Part shown: piece after piece, positions 20,840 to 31,413 of the stretch
How the letters are laid out: each line of letters begins with the position of its first letter
How positions within the stretch are numbered: position 1 is the stretch's first letter
Assembly: GCF_963082655.1 (NCBI RefSeq)
Contig: NC_081552.1
Span: forward strand, 123,604,458-123,668,457
DNA: 64,000 nt
Direction: 5' to 3'
Source: Stomoxys calcitrans
Lineage: Eukaryota > Arthropoda > Insecta > Diptera > Muscidae
Translations under genes and position numbers: made by a program
The notes under the pieces: generated by a model
What the model was told of the DNA's origin: nothing
What the model saw: only the letters and a program-made list of their open reading frames with translations
The model's database searches: none

Positions 20840-22590
20840 AAATCTTTGTTCTGATCAATGCTTCAAGCGCACAACTAGTCGTCAGACTAGTTAATGAGGA
20901 AGAGACGGATAAACAAGAGAGATGCGCAGTTCGTCCCCAGCCTTTAAGTAAAAGTGCTATTTCTGACTCGGATTCAGACAGCGACGGTGTCAATGAAACA
21001 GTCATCGCAGCCGAATCGAGAGATCGGGATGACGGCAGAAGTGAACGATGGCTTTGCTAAGCGAAAAAGCAGACTTAGAAAGTGATCCGGGGCACGACGA
21101 AGGAGACAGAGGAGCATGTATTGGCAGCGCAATCGGACGAAAGTGCAGAATAATGGAAAGGATAGAACAGACATTCCCAGCACTTCTACGAAAGCGGGAA
21201 TCAAATCTCCCGAATAGCATACCACTGACAAGACGCTGAAGAAGAAAAAGAGCTACCCGCTTTCAAGTACTCCGGGAAAACCAAGCCAGCCATCGCGCAA
21301 TGGAGACTCCAGACAGTGTCCTGCGGAGGTAGACAAAGTCGGAACAGGAACGAAGGAAGCGCGCACGGCCCCTGAGTTTTCATGAAGGACTGTGACTTCC
21401 AAACTGAGGCCACAGCCATCACGTAAGGGGAAGATAGTCGCTGTGGATGGTGAGGAGCCGCCCTCTTACGCCAGAGTGGCAAGGAAGTACGACAGAGATG
21501 AGCTGACTTATACAGTCCTTAATATCGGCTGTGCATCCGGTAGGATTCCACCAGGTCATCGGTCCCAAGTGGAGGATCTGATTAACGATCGGATTTTCGA
21601 ACATTTGTGGAACTCTGTGGAGGGACCACCAATACAAATGATGAGCTGCGGGTATTAAAGGGACATTTTTACGCTGCATTTTCGGTCGGCGGATTGTATT
21701 GATACCGTCATACAGCTCGTCAGATTTATCCACGCTCCCTGGGAGGTCCCAAAGCTCGGCATTAGATTTGCGACGAATCGCATGTTGGGATTCTTGGGTA
21801 AGCAAAACCAAGATTTGGTCGCAGAGAACTGGGAGGTCTTCGATAGGGAGGAGAAGAAGGAAGGAATTGTCCTTCTGGTTGCCATGATCAAGTCTCCGTG
21901 ACGAGTTTGGCTAAGACGAAAGGCGTGGCGCACAACGGCAGCAAAGCTGTCTTTTTCAAGATTGGGAAAACTAGGATATTCAGAAATTCTCATATTGAGA
22001 TATCATGCCGAGCAGTGGCAGGCGACGCAATACCGCCCAACGAACAGGGGGCTGACAACGAGACAATCACGGCATTTCTCAATATTGAAAAGACCATGAT
22101 TAGCAAAGATCCTAATACTAAAATATCAGGCAGCGCAGTGGCGAGAGACCCAGCACAGCCTAACAAACAGGAACCCGACGACGGACCCATCACCGACTTC
22201 AAGATTTGGAATATTGGGAATGATAAAGATCCTAATATTGAAGCATTAGGCAGCGCAGCGACAGGAGTCTCAACGCAGTCTAACGAACAAGGAAGCGATG
22301 ATGGTACCATCACCTACCCCCAAAAACCGCATTTACTTAAGATTTGGAAGACTGTGATAGCCAAATATTCTAGTATTGAAACATCAGGCAGTACAGCGAA
22401 TGGAAACCAAATACAGCTTAACGAACAGGGACCCGACGATGAAACCATTGCCGACTTTATAAAGAGTCGGAAGACTAGACTAGGCAAAGAACTAAAACGA
22501 TGACATCAGGCAGTGCAGTGACAAGAAAGAAAATGCAGTTTAAAGAACAGGGAGCAGACGATGAAATCATCACTTACTCCCAAGATGCCC
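20840..22590 (+). pseudogene. LOA-A ORF1
   Basis: Successive frame pieces run from about 20860 (VVRLVNEEETDKQERC, Asp/Ser-rich SDSDSDSDG) through 21048-21239. 21392-21658 then reads HRSQVEDLINDRIFEHLWNS and GPPIQMMSCGY. 21660-21900 reads APWEVPKLGIRFATNRMLG and AENWEVFDREEKKEGIV. The middle part resembles an RNA-binding-type domain of fly non-LTR ORF1 proteins (possibly DUF4780), from memory and at low certainty. The C-terminal part is a five-fold repeat. A sister copy is at 62785-64000. Several stops and shifts make it non-coding. Confidence 0.7.
21940..22590 (+). repeat. Five-fold ORF1 repeat of about 41 residues
   Basis: Within LOA-A ORF1, units of roughly 123-135 bp repeat in frame. Each contains a (F/L)xIxKT motif, a (S/A)G-A sequence, then NEQG-DD-TI. 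The clearest units start near 21952, 22075, 22198, 22336 and 22456, the last one past a stop at 22501-22503. The open part is 21898-22503 (201 aa). The same unit type recurs at 63640-64000, so the expansion predates the split of these copies. Confidence 0.8.
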
Positions 22591-22746
22591 ATTTACTGGA
22601 GGACCAATAATTGAGGTAATCCAGATAAACCTCCACCGGAGCGAGACTGCTTTACACGTTATGATGGAGAAAATCAGCAAGTGCGAGTCTTGCCTTAATT
22701 CAGGACCCATGGACGACCCGTAACAAAGCTTCTGGATCGAACCATT

Positions 22747-23074
22747 TCCAAATGCAAATTTAAATGCTAATTTTGCCCATAAACATTCCACTTAGGAACA
22801 GGGGCAAACTTCTCACATATCAATGAGTGCAGTCCGATTCAAGTTTAAGTTCAATGATAAGGGGTCTCCTTATTATAGCTGAGTCCGAACGTCGTGCCGC
22901 AGTGCGACACCTATTTGGAGAGAAATTTTACATGGCATAGTACCTCACAAATATTGCCAGCATTGCCAGGGGAAACCCACCGCTGAAAATGTTTTCTGAT
23001 GGTCTCGCCAGGATTCGAACCCAGGCGTTCAGCGTCATAGGCGGACATGCTAACCTCTGCGCTACGATGGCCAC
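22747..23074 (-). mobile_element. tRNA-derived SINE
   Basis: On the minus strand the head carries pol III promoter boxes: A box TAGCGCAGAGG at 23054-23064 and B box GGTTCGAATCC at 23011-23021, 32 bp apart as in a tRNA. It starts GGTGGCC (about 23074). The body contains 'gtgtcgcactgcggcac' and the tail is built of ATTTGC-like units (about 22747-22775). The acceptor ends do not pair, so it is not a functional tRNA gene. A 7-bp 'accattt' on both sides may be the target duplication. It sits in the LOA-A endonuclease. A separate tail of the same family lies at 27350-27392. Confidence 0.9.
23011..23064 (-). promoter_or_regulatory. Internal RNA polymerase III promoter (A and B boxes) of the SINE
   Basis: The boxes match the consensus patterns TRGYNNANNGG and GGTTCGANTCC without mismatch. 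They are the basis for calling the surrounding repeat a tRNA-derived SINE. Whether this copy is still transcribed cannot be judged from sequence. Confidence 0.85.
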
Positions 23075-25625
23075 CATTTAAACTTCGAATTATTCTATGC
23101 TAACACTGGTACTCAGTCCGAACCTGCATTATTTGTCATAAAAATTTTAATTATATATTTTCCCCAGAGTTGTCGACGTCGGATGCAACAGTGGTGAGAC
23201 CGGGAGATGGTGGAGCATACATGGCATCACTTTATCTGTCTTTCGACTATCCGACACCGCCACCCACTTCGGAGCTGCAACGGCTGGTGAGGAAAGCAAA
23301 ATAGACAGGTTCCAAATACGACAAGCTTTCGGAATAAGTTGAAAACCAACTGTACAAAATTCGGAAGGCTACTCAGGGGAAGACTGGGCAAGATAATTTA
23401 GATTGTCCAAGCATAGAAGACATTGACGAAAATGTCAACTGGATTACGACTGCACTGGTGGGGTCTTTCGAGGATAGTTGTCCTCTTCGGGAAAGGAAAT
23501 CTGCCGAAACCCTGGATGACCGGGGAAATTCACAATATTGGTAAAGACGTCCCCAGATTTTATGAGAGCACGTCGTAAAAAGGCTGAAGTTTATTGGGAT
23601 GTGTATACCCCACGACTCAAGAAATACAATAAAATTACCAATGCGGCAAAATGTGCCTCCTGGAAGCTTTTCTTCGAACAGGTCGATAGCGTTATTGACG
23701 CCGCCAAGATAAAAAAGTTTCTTTCAAAAACCCATACTAAAACTGAAATTTTAGTAGATGGCATGGGAGTGAGAGCAGAGACAAAGGAGGATGTTGACGC
23801 TTTTGATGAAAACCCATTTTCCATAGGATACAAAGGGACTCACGGAGACACCGGAATCTTGGAATAATGAAGTTGATCGAGGAAGTGAGGTTTATAATTA
23901 CGGAATTTATGGTGAAGGAATCTTTGAGAAGCTGCAAACCATTTAAGTCACCCGGACCTGAAGGAATTTTTCCGGCGTTACTACAGAAAGAGGCAGACTA
24001 TCTGGCGCCTCGTATGGCAAATATTTTCACAGCGTGCCTAGCACTTGCATATACTCCGAAAGTCTGGCAGAAGAAAAGTGTGGTATTTATACCCAAGCTT
24101 GGCAAAGCATGTTTAGCCTTACCAAAGACCTACAGACCCATAATCCTTACGTCCTTTCTACTCAAAACCATGGAACGTATTGGGGACACCATGATAAAGA
24201 GTTGCCAGTGAACTTCTCAATTATAAATAAAACAGATTGCCTATGACATGGGAAGGTCGTTGGAGACATAAAATAGAAGAATCCTTCGATGACAAAACGT
24301 ACACACTGTCGGTATTGATATCGAGGGGGCTTTTCACAATGTGCGGACCGACACACTGATCCAATCCTCGACCAGTACCGGGTGGATCCGGTCCTTAGAG
24401 ACTGGATAAACCACATGCTAAGAAACAGGTGGATGAATTATGTGTCCCATGGCATAAATATAAGGGAGAAAGTGGCACAAGGCACGCCACAGTGGGGCAT
24501 TTTATCGCCACTCCTATGGATGACCACCATAAGTGACCTATTACGAATGCTGACTGAGGTGGTTTATGAACCCGTCTGCTACACAGATCCGATAGTGTCT
24601 TGCATATGGCATATGACTGGGCTAGACCCAGAGATCTCAATGTTAACCGAGGGAAGAGTGAAATATGGCTATTCACGAGGAAGACAAAGGTGGGCCAATT
24701 GAACGCAACACGTTTCCTTAATAAGACGATTTCCATATCTAACAAGGTCAAACACTTAGGTGTGATCTTGGACAGGAAACTGAATTGGAAGTGTCACATT
24801 AAGGAGCGTGTTGAGGAGGTCCAAAGATGTTGGGCACTACGCTCACACATGTTGGGCCGTAGGCTCGCAATGGGGCCTGAATAGGAGGATAGTTCCCTGG
24901 CTCTACAGAAGCGTGATTAGACCAATACTTACTTTCGCCTCAGTAGTTTGGTGGACTGCTATGGAGAGAAAGTGCAACATAAGGACTCTACAACAGGTTC
25001 AGAGAACATGTTGTCTGGTCATAGACGGAGCTGTGAGGACGACGCCCACTAGGACACTGGAGACTATTCTAGATATCCGACCCAATGACATACAGACTAA
25101 GTGTGACGCAGCCACTGCGGCTATGAGACTTAATGCTATGGTAAAATGGATTGAGAATGAGAGCAGCTCATACCATCGCTGTATAATCGTGGCGACGATA
25201 GGAAACCTGGAAGGAAGGGACGAGATTTCTGATCGGATGCCTGAGATGTAACTTGAAGTCGAGTGCGAGGCACTGCTGTCATCGCACAATCTTGGAGTGA
25301 CGGAACACTAGTATTGCCATCTGGAAGATCATGTTATACGGATGGATCAAAGCTAGAGCACAGTGTGGGCCTGGGGGTCTACATTGAAAACCCAGGGACT
25401 GAGGTCTGTTTTAGGCTGCCTGACTATAATATGGTACTGCAGGCGGAAATCCGGCGATCACGAAATGCGTGAAGTGGTGTGCTGCTTACGAGAGGACGTC
25501 GAGTGTGAAAATTTTTACCGACAGTAAAATTGCCATAAGGGCAATAACAACCAGGACGGTAAGGTCACGAACAGTCTTGCAGTGTAAGAAGGAGATTAAC
25601 GCCTTCTCTGAAGATGGCGGTAAAT

Positions 25626-26400
25626 ATGTCCCCCATCGGGACATATTTACCTATTGGGACAATATGGATATCGTATGAAAGAAATTTAAAAGTATAATAA
25701 AAAGCTTATACAAAAATGTATTCCTTGGTGTCTAAGGCGACCCCCTCGACAGGACATATTTACTGATTGGGACATTATGGGTATCAAAAAAAGGTGTTTG
25801 GAAGTTGAGTACACATCTTTTATTATTATTTGGTCCCTTGGAGCCTATTCAACGCCAAAAAACCTAAAAACGGGCATGAATGTCTAACGCCACAAAATGG
25901 GTATCAATGAAATTTCTTTGAGAGTTGAATACGAATATTATATACTCATTTGAGATAGAGTCTAGGACCGGCCCAACCACCTGATGCACATCACGAAGAC
26001 ATGTAGTTCTATCGGGATACAAAAGAATTTAAACTAAAGGTCTATGACAGTTAAGTTCGAATCTAATGTTGATATAACAATTCAGGTATCTGAATCACTT
26101 CCTGCCGTTCAGCCGACATTTAGATCCCGACACTAAAGGTCTCAAATAAATTGTCTTTTGGATCTTAGCGTCGGGGGGACCGACCCTTTCGAGCCAATTA
26201 AAACAACACCAAACTATTATGTAGGACGACCAAGAATATATATATTAATTATTATATTATATTCAAATGAAAGGACGTGTCAGAGGACAATCGCCCTCCC
26301 GCATCCTACCTAAAAAAGGAAAAACAGGCCGAGCAGGATAGAATAGGACAGCAATAAAAGGTCATTGGTAGGAGAGTACACTTTTTACTCTCAAATTGGG
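25626..26400 (+). repeat. Helitron-like array
   Basis: Diverged monomers carry 'gggacatatttac-gattgggacaatatgg-atc' and 'tgaaaggt' phrases. The array follows LOA-A directly at about 25625, where 'aatatgtcccccatcgggacatattta' forms a short palindrome. It is non-coding and grades into A-rich sequence with a run of A at about 26463-26490. Confidence 0.55.
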
Positions 26401-26499
26401 ATACATGCGGGAGGACCTGTTGATCTTTAAAAATGTGACATCCAAAGTGGTAGCTTTAAAATTAAAAAAAAAAATAAATAAAAATAACCAATACAAAAA

Positions 26500-27875
26500 C
26501 AAATAAATATTGTATAAACCGATCCAAACATAAACCGATCTGAACCATAAAGGACACGGATGTCGAAAAGCCTAACTTAAGTCACTGCGTCAAATTTTCA
26601 CGAAATCGAATGATATATGAGCTTATTAGAGGCCCAAGACTTTTAATCGAGAGATCGTTCTATGTGGCACCTATAACCAAATCTGGACCGATCAGAACCA
26701 AATTAAACAAATATATAAAAATCATCCTATTTTATTATAACTCCACTACTATATCCGTAGTTATATCTTAATAGGGACTGGTCTCGATCATATTTTATTC
26801 AGGTCCCGAGAACTCATACACATGTAACATTTTCATACAATAAATCTGAGATTAAGACTCTAAATTGGAAGATCGGTCTATATGATAGCTATATCTTTAT
26901 AATCTGATCTGACTCATATTTGGGTCAGATGTCGGGAGGCTTAAAACAACTCACTACTTTAAATTTCTAAGAAATCGGGTAAGAAATATAGCTTTTATGA
27001 GCTTCAGACCCTTCATCGGCATATCGGTCTATATGACAGCTATATTTAAATACAGTCTGATCTTTACCATATTTGGGTCAGATGGCGGGTGGCTTAAAGC
27101 AACTCACTGATTCAAATTTCAGTGAAATTGGTTATGGGTTCCAGACCGTTAAACGGCAGATCAGTCTATATTGCAGCTATATCTAAATATAGTTTGATCT
27201 GAAACATATTTGGGGCGAGAGGCTGAAAACAACTTGCTGATTCAAATTTCAGCGAGATCGGATAAAAAACAAAGCTTTTATCTGTTTCAAACCCTTTATC
27301 GGGAGATCGGTCTATATGACAGCTACATCCAAACATGGTCCGATCGGTTCCTTAGTGGAATGTTCATGGGCAAAATTTGCAAATTTGCAATGTCCCATGC
27401 TGGGAGGCTTAAAAAAATCGGGTAATAAATAAAGCTTTTATGGGCTTCAGACCGTTTATCGGCAGATTGGTCTATGTGGCAGCTATATTTAAATATGTTC
27501 CGATCTAATCCATATGTGGGTCAGATGTCGGAAGGTCTAAATCTACCCACTGTTTCAAATTTCAGCAAAAAGAGAGAGTTTCAAATAAAAAAAAACAGCA
27601 TTTATGGTCGTTAGACCCTTTAACGGCAGATCGGTCTAAATATGGTCCGATTTGGCCCGTTCACGAGCTTAACCAGTGTGCATCAAAAAAACGTATCTGT
27701 GCCAAATTTCAGCTCAAAATCTCAATTTTTGATGCTATAGAATGATTACAACAGACGGACGGTCAGACACACGGTCATCGTTTAATCGTCTTAGAATTTT
27801 ACGACGATCCGAAATATATATACTTTGTAGGGTCGGAAATTGATATTTCGATGTGTTGCAAACTGAATGACTAAA
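26500..27875 (-). mobile_element. INE-like element, minus orientation
   Basis: About six monomers of roughly 150 bp share 'agatcggtctatatgacagctatatc' and 'ctcactg-ttcaaatttcag-gaaat-gg'. They are followed by a GTCY core in reverse ('cagacggacggtcagac', about 27752-27768), a TA stretch (about 27817-27830) and a 'cgatgtgttgcaaactgaatgac' end. The order is the mirror image of 31388-32915. The frame 27210-27425 lies across the monomers and is not a gene. Confidence 0.75.
27350..27392 (+). mobile_element. 3' tail fragment of the SINE inside an INE-like monomer
   Basis: The bases 'ccttagtggaatgttcatgg' and the following 'gcaaaatttgcaaatttgc' match the reverse complement of the SINE 3' region at about 22757-22797. 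The surrounding sequence is INE-like on both sides. This is a strongly 5'-truncated insertion of about 43 bp, or a patch copied from a SINE. Confidence 0.75.
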
Positions 27876-27879
27876 TGAA

Positions 27880-28400
27880 TATACCCCAAGTAGCTCTGAA
27901 TATCTTGATCGCCACTTTCAATATGCTTGAGATTATGGGGCTCAAACAAAATCGTGCTCTAGCACGATGCTGAATTATGTCAGGGTCCGCCACCTAAACT
28001 CCCTTCAAACGGGCCATGTTTGCCTACTATCGTAATAAGGGGCTGAAATAATAGATATTTGATAGTAGAAAACTTATTAGATATCCAATTTTGAAAGCAA
28101 GTGTTTGAGGGTAGTCTCACCTCATTAACTCCAACTAAACCAATGGCAATTGCAGCTCAAACAAAAGGAATCTAAGAGCAGAGCACGATGCTGATATTTT
28201 TCAGGGCTAAGTGCGTGGGTCGGCGCCCCCCACTACATATCCTTCAAACTGGATATATTTGTGGATTATGACCAAAAGGGGCTCAAATCTGATACATGTT
28301 TTATTGATAAGTGTTTCAGAGACCTCATACACTCCTCCTAAACCACACATATATACCGACTATAGTAATATGTAGCTCAAATATGTATTATGATTATATA
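27880..28400. repeat. Helitron-like array
   Basis: Monomers contain 'gattatggggctcaaacaaa', 'aactccctt-aaacgggccatgtttgcc' and 'gctgat-ttttcagggct'. They belong to the same theme as 300-740. The segment ends where the next INE-like element begins. Confidence 0.6.
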
Positions 28401-28424
28401 TTATATATAGAAATATGTAAATTT

Positions 28425-29270
28425 AAACTGTATACTAATTTCGTCATTCCGTTTGTAACGGCTCAAAAAATGCGTCTAAGACCTCATAAAGTATATATAT
28501 TGTTGATCGTCATTATATTTTAAGTCGATCTAGCCATGTCCATCCATCTGTCGAAAGCACTCTTACTATCGAAGGAGTAAAGCTAGGCGCTTGAAATTTT
28601 GCACGAACACTTTTTATAAGTGTAAGTCACTTGGGACTGTAAATGGGCATATGTTTTGATGTAGCTGCCATATAAACTGATCTTGGGTCTTGACTTCTTG
28701 AGTCTGTAGAGAACGCAATTATTATCCGAATTAGCATAAATATTGCACGTATTGCTTTGCTATCATTTCTAAAAACTGTGCTTAGTATGGTTCAAATTCG
28801 GTCCATAATCTGATATAGCTGCCATATACACCGATCTCCCGATTAGATTTCTTGAACTTCTAGGGGGCACAATTCTTATCGGATTTAGCTGAAATTTTGC
28901 ACATGTCGTTGACGAATGATTTCCAACTATTGAGCCATGAATGGTCTAAATCAGTCCAAACCCTTATATAGCCGCCTTATAAACCTATCTCCTGATTATA
29001 ATTCTTGAATTTCTAGAGGGCGAAATTATCATTCAATGCGGTTGAAATTTTGCATAGGTCGTTCTGGTATGACTTCCAATAAGTATGGTTTAAATCGGTT
29101 AACAACCTGAGATAGCTGCCATATAAACCGATCTCCCAATTTGGCACTCTGAGTCACTGCCGAACGCAATTTTTACTCGATTTGTATTTTTTTATGCCAT
29201 CTAACAGCCATGAGAAGTATGGTCCATATCGCTCAATAACTTGAAGTTGCTCATATATATATTGAAAAAG
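28425..29270 (+). mobile_element. INE-like element, plus orientation, 3' truncated
   Basis: It starts with 'actaatttcgtcattccgtttgtaac', then a TA stretch (about 28490-28500), 'aagtcgatctagccatgtcc' and 'gtcgaaagcact'. Four to five monomers of 'tagctgccatata-accgatc' follow. The GTCY run is short here ('gtccatccatctgtcg'), in contrast to the long run at 31533-31590. The usual 'ggtggagggtat' end is absent. Confidence 0.75.
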
Positions 29271-29384
29271 TCATTCAAATGATGTTGTTTTTTTATTGTT
29301 ATTATTTCGGAGTAGTTATGATATCTTTGTCGATTGGTTTCAATTACATGTTTGAGAAAATAAATCTAAAAATGTAAAATACCC

Positions 29385-29773
29385 ATTTTCGGGACGTAGG
29401 TTTGGCTGCCCCAATCCACCACCAAAACCAAAAAATTATTTTCAAAACCGCCAGATCTGGGACATGGTGGGGCGATTTAAGCGAAATTTTGTTCGTTTAT
29501 AATAACTCAAAAACAGAATCTGATGTATGGGGGTTCACCTCACCCCCAAAAATACCCCGATACCTGAAATATTTACCAGCCATAGCAATATAAGGCTTAA
29601 ATGAAAGGTTTTTGTGAGAAAATCAACAATATGATATCCACATTGGGTCGAAATATCTGAAAGGCCGTACCAGCACCCCCAAACAGGACTATTTCCTGAC
29701 GGTCCCAGTATATGGCTCAGATAAAATAGGAGAGTGAAAGAATTCGCAGCGGAGCGGGCCCTGCCCAGCTAGT
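29385..29773 (+). mobile_element. Helitron-like element, 3' end with CTAG terminus
   Basis: The array phrases 'ttcacctcacccccaaaaat' and 'gcttaaatgaaaggttttt' lead into 'gcagcggagcgggccctgcccagctagt' (29745-29772). The GC-rich end can fold (cgggccctgccc contains a short stem) and is followed by CTAG and T. It is the same terminus as at 116-147. Confidence 0.65.
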
Positions 29774-29889
29774 AAAAAATTAAATCCAATAAACAATATA
29801 TGATTAGAACAATTATATCTTAAACCACTAATACTAGGGAAGGGTCCAACGTCTACTAGTCCCGGTAAAAACTCTGCCATCTCCATCTC

Positions 29890-30033
29890 CCCAATATATC
29901 TACAATTTCACAATTTTTTTGTATGGCCTTCGCAAAATCTGCATCTTCTACTAACTCCATCAACAATTTAACTCCCACGAACGGAGCGCTGGTAGCTCCA
30001 AAGGTGACTTTTGTTAGCTCTTCATTCACGAGT
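29890..30033 (-). pseudogene. Possible BEL/Pao reverse transcriptase scrap
   Basis: The minus strand reads LTKVTFGATSAPFVGVKLLM followed by ELVEDADFAKAIQ. This resembles the T-V-(T)-(Y/F)-G-(T)-x-S-A-P-F segment before the active site of BEL/Pao-type RTs. The active-site box is not present. The stretch is only about 45 residues, so the call is tentative. Confidence 0.35.
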
Positions 30034-30035
30034 TG

Positions 30036-30850
30036 ATCTTAACTTAAATTCGGCCTTCAAGGCTATAACTTCACACAAGTCATCGTTGACTTGAACTTGC
30101 AATCTCTTGGCATATCTAAGGCATCCTTTTTTCCCCTTGTTGAGCATTTCCATAACGGTATTCACTCCTTTGCGATCGACTTCCAATTTCGTTTTGGCTG
30201 TCACAGCAGCAATACGCTATTTACGCTCCTTATTCAACTCAGTTTTCAAGTCTCTCAATTGGCTCACTAAGCCGCGACATTTCTTCTCAGCTTGCTCTTC
30301 CTTTACCCGCAGATCTCTTTCGAATTTAGAGCGTATTTCTTGAATATTGACTTCAAGGGACAATTTTGCATTCTTGGTTAGCTGCAAACTATCAACCAAT
30401 TCTTCATTTTGTGCTTTCTTATCGGCGATTTGAGACTGTAGGGCACATTTACCCATCTCCAAATCATAAAAGTTTGATCAAATCTTTAAGTTCATTTTGT
30501 AGTACCTTGCGCTTATTGTCCATATCGTCAATTTTATCATAGGCCAAGTCCAATCCCTGACTTTGTAAGAGTACCTTGGTTTGATTTTCGCCAGCTTCAC
30601 GTTCGGCCGTATCACGTTCTAGGGCGAAGAGCTCAGAAATAGTTTTCTGCTCCTCTAAAATCTTGTCCACGTTCTTTTGTTTCCTCTCCAATTCGCACAC
30701 CGCACGTTGTCTCCAATTCAATTGTAGCATCTATCAGCCTAGATTGTGTTTTCTTCTTACTATTCTCCAAGAAATCATTTTGCGCCCTCATTTCCTTTAC
30801 TTTTCTTATTAAAATTTCCAAATCGAGCACCTTTGTAGAGAAGTCGAGTT
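30036..30850 (-). pseudogene. Non-muscle myosin II heavy chain (zipper-like) coiled-coil pseudogene
   Basis: Minus-strand pieces in order are AQNDFLENSKKKTQ, DATIELE, ELERKQKNVDKILEEQKTIS, ERDTAEREA, DDMDNKRKVLQNELKDL, KAQNEELVDSLQLTKNAKLS, ERDLRVKEEQAEKK, RGLVSQLRDLKTELNKERK and TMEML-like VMEMLNKGKK. They follow the same order as the coiled-coil tail of insect non-muscle myosin II heavy chain (Drosophila zip), recognised from memory. The frame shifts at about 30730 and between 30464 and 30462. About 13 residues are missing there and another shift lies near 30210. No intron is apparent, which suggests a retrocopy. Only a short part of the tail is present. Confidence 0.75.
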
Positions 30851-31090
30851 TCCCTTCGTGCTCAGATTTTACCATCTAAGAAAAGTGGTGGAGAAGTTAA
30901 GTTTCCATTCAGGCTTTGATTATGCCATCTTGGAAAATGGTGTCTTGCAGCTATCACGTTTAGCTTTCACTATCTTAGAAAAGCTTAAAGTAGCGGAGAA
31001 GTCAAGTTTCCCTTCAGGCTTTGATTCTATCGTCTTGGGAAATGTTGTCCTAATGGAAAAGTCGTGTTTCCCTTCAGGCCTTTCTTCAGG
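30838..31090. repeat. Degenerate tandem repeat of about 54 bp
   Basis: The phrase 'gagaagt-aagtttcc-ttcaggctttgatt--accatct' occurs at about 30838, 30891, 30998 and 31056, with spacings near 54 or its double. In the minus frame it gives repeated PEGKLDFS-like peptides. The array abuts the upstream edge of the myosin pseudogene and looks like a copied segment of its border. Confidence 0.7.
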
Positions 31091-31139
31091 TATCGATTCA
31101 TATTCAGGATCGCGTTCTCCACATATCTTGGGCAATTAG

Positions 31140-31413
31140 ATTCAACTTCTTCTCGGTGCTTTCCAGTATAAGGAAATTTCACGCGTCTACCTCCATATTT
31201 TAATTTATCGATTTCTCATGGTAGACCATTTAATGCTTCACTATAGAGCACATGTAATTCTTTGACTTCCTGGAATACATTCCTGTACTCCGGATACTTT
31301 ACTAGCACGTGCTTCCTCATTTCCTTAATAAAAGCATTTTGCCTTTCCCAGGACTGCTTTAAACTTTCCAACCGATATATATTTGTATTTGTATTTATTA
31401 TACCCTCCACCAT
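31140..31413 (-). other. Unrecognised minus-strand coding-like segment
   Basis: 31216-31413 reads SLKQSWERQNAFIKEMRKHV, VKYPEYRNVFQEVKELHVLY and SEALNGLP. After a stop the reading continues as DKLKYGGRRVKFPYTGKHRE to about 31150. Composition and charge pattern look like real protein rather than random sequence. I do not recognise the family. It may be part of the same retrocopied or transposed block as the myosin fragment. The first residues of the frame fall in the INE-like element. Confidence 0.35.

Larger units (their letters stand above)
22600..25625 (+). pseudogene. LOA-A ORF2: endonuclease start, RT and RNase H, interrupted by a SINE
   Basis: Endonuclease strand IQINLHRSETALHVMMEK occurs at 22619-22672, then a SINE (22747-23074). 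Most of the endonuclease after it is missing. The linker (23538-23867), RT fingers (23867-24211; KSPGPEGIFPALLQ, VVFIPKLGK) and motif A IDIEGAF (about 24315-24335) follow. AQGTPQWGILSPLLW carries an inserted codon. The active site at 24580-24591 reads YTDP instead of YADD and the next 60 or so bases are deleted. LGVILDRKLNW (about 24751-24783), VVWWTAMERK and RNase H CYTDGSKL (25333-25356) are present. It ends at about 25625, short of the RNase H C-terminus. Confidence 0.85.

Noticed and set aside
23001..23076. A tRNA gene on the minus strand
   Set aside because: The A and B boxes are perfect, but the acceptor ends do not pair and a 250-bp non-tRNA body with an ATTTGC tail is attached, so it is a SINE.
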